Source of the DNA: Trileptium ribeirensis
Lineage: Eukaryota > Nematoda > Enoplea > Enoplida > Thoracostomopsidae
Assembly (NCBI GenBank): GCA_030248225.1
Contig: JASANE010017431.1
Location: 1-64,000 of the forward strand
DNA: 64,000 nt
Direction of reading: 5' to 3'
Position numbers and translations under genes: made by a program. This document shows positions 58,925 through 64,000 of the stretch, one piece after another. Numbering within the stretch: the stretch's first letter is position 1; each line of letters opens with the position of its first letter. The notes below the pieces were generated by a model. It saw only the letters and a list, made by a program, of their open reading frames with translations. It was not told the origin of the DNA and ran no database searches.

Positions 58925-61451
58925 CTGTAATATTAAGATCCAGCTATAATGTACTATACATACTCTAAGTACAATCATGCATTATAACACCAAATGTACA
59001 CTTGAACCTGTAAATGTTTTATTAACTATAAATATTCTTCCAAAACTAATATTTACTAGATTTACTAAATAAATTTATTAAAAGAGCCGAAAATTTTCGT
59101 CGGGTGGTTGCGTGAATTCGAAGCAGAGTGAACCATTTTGGACCTGGGGACCGTAAAATCGCCAATATATACTAGGGCTCAACTCTTCAAATTTTTGCAA
59201 ATCTTGGAACAAATGGGTTTTTGTGAAATGCTCAATTAGGGTATGTCTTTCATATGCATTAACGGAAGTCAGACAACCTAAATGACATATCAGCAGCTCC
59301 AAAATAGCGTAGTGCTAGTGTACGTGACTCTCACCCGAGCGATCAAGGCTCAATCCGGCGTTGGTTCAAAAGTTTGTTCAAGATTATACAAAAAATTAGC
59401 CTTGGTTTCTGAAGGATAGGATTAAAAATGCGAAAAGAGTAATTTTATAGAAATGATAATTTTTAGTTGGTAGCTCCGTAACACATAATTGTACGAATGT
59501 CTAATGAAGCAAGAGAAAGCCAGCAAATGTTGAAACCAATACGCGTTTTCACATATTCCCGGCATCAAATAAATGCAACATACCAAGTCAACACTGCTAT
59601 AATCTTCGTCACTATTGTGTGAAATTCGAGTGATCGATGCAGAACAATACGGTACTTTAACACATGTTGACTGGTTATCAGGCGCTCCTTCTGGAAATTC
59701 GATCGCCTTGTTGGATTGACGCCGAGCGAATGGCGAATAATCTGGCTGAAATATACATATATTTTATATCGATATTTGTTTTATTGTTTACAAAGCAAAT
59801 AAGCTAAAAATACAAACAGCTATTCCGAAACAAATCAAGTCGAGCTTTAACTGATTTATATTTGTGTAGAAAAACGTTAAGCTTAGACGGAGCATTAGGA
59901 TTGCATTTAGTATACCAAATCACAGCTTGGTCTGAGGTTTCGTGATCTGTTTTTATATCTCATATGATGTCAAATGTCTTGCAAACTGGAAAGTTAAGGG
60001 TAGAGTATTTTAGTAATTGATCTGAACTGGTATTTACGTCGACTGCGCTGTGAAAAAAAATTGTACTATAAAGGCAAAAACAGTTTACAGGTTTCGGAGA
60101 GTGAAGTTGGTGTCCGGCGGGACTAAAGCGCATCTCGGTTGACTGCGACTGGACAAAAAAGTAAGTTTCTAAGACATACACAACAATCCTTGATCGCTGA
60201 TACTCTGTTGTAAGAAAACAAGAATAATCATATTTTGTCGGCAAGATCTAAACAAAATTTCGAGAGTCTTTCTAAATTGATGTGCGTAGTTTTTGGAGAC
60301 TTTTTTTCGTGTGGCAAAATTAGCACTGAATCAAAGGAAATGACCGTTGTTCGGTGCTCGATATGCTAAGCTTGAGTTTAAAAGTCGGTCTAACAGCTGA
60401 GGCCAGCAGTTAAGCTGTATATGCTAAATCTAAAGCTAAATCTTGTTCATTTTGTAAAAATATAGCGTTACGTACTCCACTGAGGCGCTGATTTTGACGC
60501 CGCTATTTATTATCTGTATGCCCCACAGTAAAGATTTGTATACAGTTAAGGTGGAAAACTTTCAAACTTTTTCTACTTACCTCAGAGATGTATATGTGTA
60601 CCTGTTCTACCTGTGTATGTGTTGCAATGAAAAGAAAATCGCGGATTTGAAATGAAATTGCTGCATCTGGGTCTTGAAAAATGTTTGCATAAAATAGGCA
60701 CTACTCCGCGTACGTGTTAAGCTGTCTATATTCTATGGTACATATTCGTTTACAAGGAATGAAGTTGGAAAAACCACAGAGATAAAATGGTAGCTTATTG
60801 CTGGAGCAAGGTTTTCCTGGTTTCGTTAATAATTTTGAGCAATAATTTTGAGCAATAAATCTAATGATTTTCGGAAAAAATCTATGCATGAATACAGTTA
60901 TGAACCCTTAAAAGGGAGTGTGACACTCATGTAATGCTACGTTACATACGACGGGTTAATACGTGGTGAATTTAAGTGTCATATGTCCTACTTAAACAGA
61001 GGCGACATGTTTCTTATGCTAGACCTTATGGTGACATGATTACAGTGGTAATCTACCCTAACGTGGCGTCATATGAGTGTCACATTTTTGTTCAATTGTT
61101 CATCCTTGGACACTTGATCTATAAAATTCTAATGAAAGTTTTCCAAGAAGTTGACCGACGTTGCAAAATCAAACTTACGTCAAAGCCTCGATTGTTGAAG
61201 TATGAACAAACCGGTAGTGCGGATATGATATTGGCAGGATGCAAAAACGATGATGGATATTCACGTCCGTTCGACTCGGTTCCACCTCGTCGACTACTAA
61301 TCGCCCGTTGTATCGTTAGTTTCTTACGACGTTGGACTAGCGCAAATGTTGTCCCAACGCTAGTTAAAACAATCGCTACAACTCCGATTAAAGTTCCTAT
61401 AAACCATCCAGTTTGATGAACGGGTATTGGACTCGGTCGAATTGGATCCCC
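58835..61451 (-). CDS. 3' part of a single-pass membrane protein gene (three firm exons and one possible)
   Basis: Exons 61179-61451, 59584-59745 and 58835-58924, with a possible extra exon 60089-60148, all join in phase 0. The first contains a short extracellular stretch, the membrane span GWFIGTLIGVVAIVLTSVG and a basic QRRKK stop-transfer, so the N-terminus is outside and the tail cytoplasmic. The tail is rich in Ser, Tyr, Pro and acidic residues, and ends DQHDTRL, a class I PDZ ligand (T-x-L). The ectodomain exons lie beyond the window. GWFIG recalls L1/neuroglian-type receptors, but the FIGQY ankyrin motif is absent; family unresolved. Confidence 0.8.
59078..59266 (-). CDS. Possible alternative terminal exon in the receptor-like gene
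   Basis: After acceptor TGTCATTTAG, 62 open codons (ERHTLIEHFTKTHLFQDLQK, IYWRFYGPQ) and a TAA that overlaps AATAAA. The open frame needs a phase-1 entry, whereas the exon at 59584 exits in phase 0; joined directly it would read only VV then stop. Weak candidate. Confidence 0.25.
   Translation of the reverse strand, partial: SVNAYERHTLIEHFTKTHLFQDLQKFEELSPSIYWRFYGPQVQNGSLCFEFTQPPDENFRLF
59584..59745 (-). CDS. Cytoplasmic-tail exon of the receptor-like gene
   Basis: Acceptor GTATATTTCAG, 162 bp, donor GTATGT, 54 codons, phase 0 at both ends. Encodes PDYSPFARRQSNKAIEFPEG, then a segment ending SHNSDEDYSSVDL, with several Ser/Tyr phosphorylation candidates. Confidence 0.8.
60089..60148 (-). 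CDS. Possible 60-bp cassette exon of the receptor-like gene
   Basis: Acceptor TTTTTTGTCCAG, 20 codons SQSTEMRFSPAGHQLHSPKP, donor GTAAAC, phase 0 at both ends, so it can be included or skipped without changing the frame. Composition suits the cytoplasmic tail. Not confirmed. Confidence 0.45.
61179..61451 (-). CDS. Membrane-span exon of the receptor-like gene
   Basis: Acceptor TATTTTTTCAG, 273 bp, donor GTAAGT, phase 0 at both ends, 91 codons. Starts GDPIRPSPIPVHQT, then the span, then ISSRRGGTESNGREYPSSF and NNRGFD. Confidence 0.85.
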
Positions 61452-62307
61452 TGAAAAAATATTGTTCTCATTCCACTCGCGGGTGAAGCGAGCGAGTGGA
61501 ACGAGAATTTTCAATTTTGACGGAGCCCGATTTTTGAATTTTTTCCCGTGGGAAAATGACGCCATTTTGGCCCATTTTTCGGGCAACCCCTCCAGTTTTT
61601 GCGACTTATCTCAATAAGTAAACGAGATATCCGCAAACTAATAGGTCTATTCCATGTAGCTTTACCAGGGCTTTCCAATGATATATAACAAATTTTTCAA
61701 CTACTTCCCAATCTGAAGTCTATAAGCTTATAGTTGGCGCCAAATTTCATATTTGGTGAAAAGTCGAGGGAAATGCACCTAAATGTGTGCTTATTGTTGG
61801 TTTTAGTGTCGGATATGGGGGTTTGTGGGCCAACAAGCTGATTGCGAGTGTCAAAAATATTGTGTGGCAAATATTTTTCACACTTCTGCTTCATACTTGG
61901 TGTGAAAAATGACATTTTTCTCAAGTGTCGGTTTGAATTCTTTAATGTTCTTTTCACGGTCAATTTAGGGTTTTATTGACTTATTAAATTGTTAGTTCAC
62001 TGTTTTTGTACTCGTTGTATGATGTTTTGTCTACGGCATACGTCGGCTATCAAAATAGGCGGGCGTAACTATGACTCACCACTCACGGTTTATATATTCT
62101 GCACCTGCGTGCTGTGTGTAGGCTTTGTTTGTGTGTGCTTTCTACAACATACTTCGGGGGATTGTTCTCACCACTCGAATTCTGGCTCGCAAGCGAGCTT
62201 CACTAGTTACACTAACAAACTGTTTATATATTTCTTATTGTTCCTGAAATTTGTGTAATGCGATGCGCATAGAGATGTAAATCAGCTTAATAGCGCATTG
62301 TGTCTTT
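61452..62307. other. Intron or upstream sequence, no exon found
   Basis: Includes GGGTGAAGCGAGCGAGTGGA and a CCCCTCCAGTTTTTGCGACT segment resembling old repeats. ORFs at 61,989-62,258 are compositional. I found no ectodomain exon. Confidence 0.4.
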
Positions 62308-62525
62308 GGCCTATGTCAACTTTAGGGGTCGCACGTTATATCGTTTAGAAAAAAGAACAGCTGAGAGCGGGGGGTTCGGGGGGCGGCAGCCCCACAACTT
62401 AGGCTTAGGCTTAGTACATGGCTCATATAGTGATCTTAGCTTAGGCTATCACTAAGGCTTAGGCTTTGTATATCGAGAACGGCATGGTATGCATTATACT
62501 TCGGCCCCTAAAGTTGGCATGGGCC
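62308..62525. mobile_element. GGCC/CCTAAAGG MITE, intact copy (218 bp)
   Basis: Starts GGCCTATGTCAACTTTAGGG and ends CCCTAAAGTTGGCATGGGCC, a TIR of about 21 bp with two or three mismatches. Interior has TTTAGAAAAAAGAACAGCTG, a G-rich GGGGGGTTCGGGGGGCGGC block, repeated GCTTAGG, and TATATCGAGAACGGCATGG. The best reference for the family here. Confidence 0.85.
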
Positions 62526-63384
62526 GTGACTTTTATGGTCGCCATATAAGCTAACATAAATTGTAAGAGCGAATACTAGCACATTTTAACAAATGTTATA
62601 TGTATTTTGACAAAAGTTTTTATGGCATGGTATCGGTTAGCCTCGTACCTACCATAAGTAGTCACTATGTTTATGGTGCCGAATTTGTTATAAGATGATA
62701 GTTTGAAACTATGAGGGGTTGCAAATGAAATCTTAGGGTCCTCAAAATAACTTATATAATTAGAAATTTTCTGTGGCACTTAAGCAATATTCACAGAGAG
62801 ATGTGTGCAGTCACTGCACATTGTGAACGGAATAGTTCTAACCACTGTTACACAGTCATAATTCCATACGATTACGAAGGTTTGCCGTAAAAATTGTGAT
62901 AATTTCTTTGGCGCTGTCACTCATAACTTATTTTTAGATGGAAGAATTTCGCTAATTTTTTGTTCCATATCAAATGTGATGACGACATGCCCTTTAGTTG
63001 AACGCAAACTGCGTCGATCCTGATGTACTCAATGGATTTAGAACTCATAAACCCGATTTTCAAATATAGCCTGTGGTCGTTTGTTTGGTTAAGTATTGGG
63101 TGGAGAGATCTACAAATAGCCTGTACATAGGATGTTTGGTACGTAGAATACCAGTTAAATAGATCCCTGCACGAATATTTGACGGTTTTTTACAAGGCCT
63201 CAATTCGTTTAGGATCAGCGAATCTGATTTCTAGATATGGCTCTATTCAATCGAAACTGATTGAATGTGATGTGAACACTCCACCCAAAATTATATGCGA
63301 TGGAATTAGATGGAACCGTAGCAATTATAATTATATATTATAATTACATTTTATAAATATAATTTTATATAATTATTGTTATTA
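62526..63384. other. No gene seen
   Basis: AT-rich, short unsupported ORFs only, ending in an ATATAATTATA-rich stretch beside the next MITE. Confidence 0.4.
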
Positions 63385-63896
63385 TGCGCGAATAAACTTA
63401 AGTTGAGACACCAACCATCTTATTTTGTAATAACCGATATCAAATCGCAAACCCTTGTTAGGAAAAATAAGCTGAAAATTAGTAAAATCAAACGCAAATG
63501 ACAAAAATTATACCGTGTGTTCGAGCAGAATTGCCGCGTTTTCAATTTGCCGAAATTCGGTTCCCTAATGCTCAATCATTTAAATTTTGATAGTTCAACG
63601 TTCGAGAATAAATTTAGTGCAAAAGTGACATCACAACAAATCTATTCTATAGTTAAGCTCCTGGATTCGCGCACAAACCTGTGTAATTCAAAGCCGGGTA
63701 ATTTTCGTTCTCAAAAATTAGGGTGAATTTACTTGGATTTTCGCGCACACAAAATGGCTAGATTTCAACGGCGAGCGCTGTATTCGCGAACAGCTTTACG
63801 TCAGATTTAATTTGGCTAAAAAGCGTTCCGTAACAATTTTTATACAAAATTATAAAATAGAATTGTTGGCGAGATCACCTTAAGTTTAGTCGCGCA
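63385..63896. mobile_element. TTA-TSD MITE family, copy 3 (512 bp)
   Basis: TIRs TGCGCGAATAAACTTAAGT and CTTAAGTTTAGTCGCGCA; left flank TTA, right flank TTC (one change). Interior CCAACCATCTTATTTTG, CGATATCAAATCGCAAACCC and AGCGTTCCGTAACAATTTTT match copies 1 and 2. Confidence 0.85.
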
Positions 63897-64000
63897 TTCT
63901 TAATTATATACTATATAAATACATGATCCATATCAGAGCTTACAGAGAGATAGCCCTTGGCCTCCTAAGGGGCGCGGCCTGTCGGCGGGAGCGACAGAGA

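Noticed and set aside
61452..61586. N-terminal extension giving a 155-codon ORF with an apparent start
   Set aside because: It reads through the intron: a strong TTTTTTCAG acceptor lies at the exon border and the extension has repeat-like sequence.

Overview
This window is eukaryotic, and almost certainly metazoan, nuclear DNA. It is AT-rich and gene-poor. Its genes are split by GT-AG introns and it is packed with tandem repeats, short inverted-terminal-repeat elements (MITE-like) and a decayed non-LTR retrotransposon. No bacterial, organellar or CRISPR features are present. The species cannot be fixed from sequence alone; kilobase introns and a CR1/jockey-like LINE would suit a flatworm or another lophotrochozoan, but that is inference.

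Layout. 1-2790 is a 50/41-bp minisatellite with a poly-C tract and an inserted 153-bp MITE. 2.8-5.9 kb is repeats, including a 661-bp MITE with a TTA target duplication. 5.95-11.45 kb holds part of a plus-strand gene with a fibronectin-III-like exon and a convincing terminal exon plus poly(A) signals. 15.4-28.6 kb is the best result: a complete seven-exon minus-strand gene for CHMP6/VPS20 (ESCRT-III), 206 codons, every junction in phase, with introns full of tandem arrays and MITEs. Divergent to it at 28.8-29.6 kb is an unrecognised plus-strand ORF region. 30.8-33.0 kb is mobile-element debris. 33.1-35.0 kb is an extraordinary tract almost without G on the plus strand. 35-40 kb has no recognisable gene. 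40.2-42.6 kb is a 5'-truncated, frameshifted LINE on the minus strand. 43-53 kb is repeats and MITEs. 53.5-55.8 kb has an LTR-like promoter/poly(A)/primer-site arrangement, a motif repeated three times and a nested MITE. 56.4-57.15 kb is a 122-bp satellite. 57.5-58.1 kb is a large fold-back. 58.8-61.5 kb carries the last exons (minus strand) of a single-pass membrane protein whose tail ends in a PDZ-type ligand. 62-64 kb has two more MITEs.

The host genes recognised are CHMP6 (endosomal sorting and membrane scission), an FN3-containing protein and a transmembrane receptor-like protein; nothing suggests they act as one pathway. The novelty lies mainly in the repeat fraction: at least four short-element families, each with two or more copies here, a fold-back whose loop derives from one of them, and the G-depleted tract.
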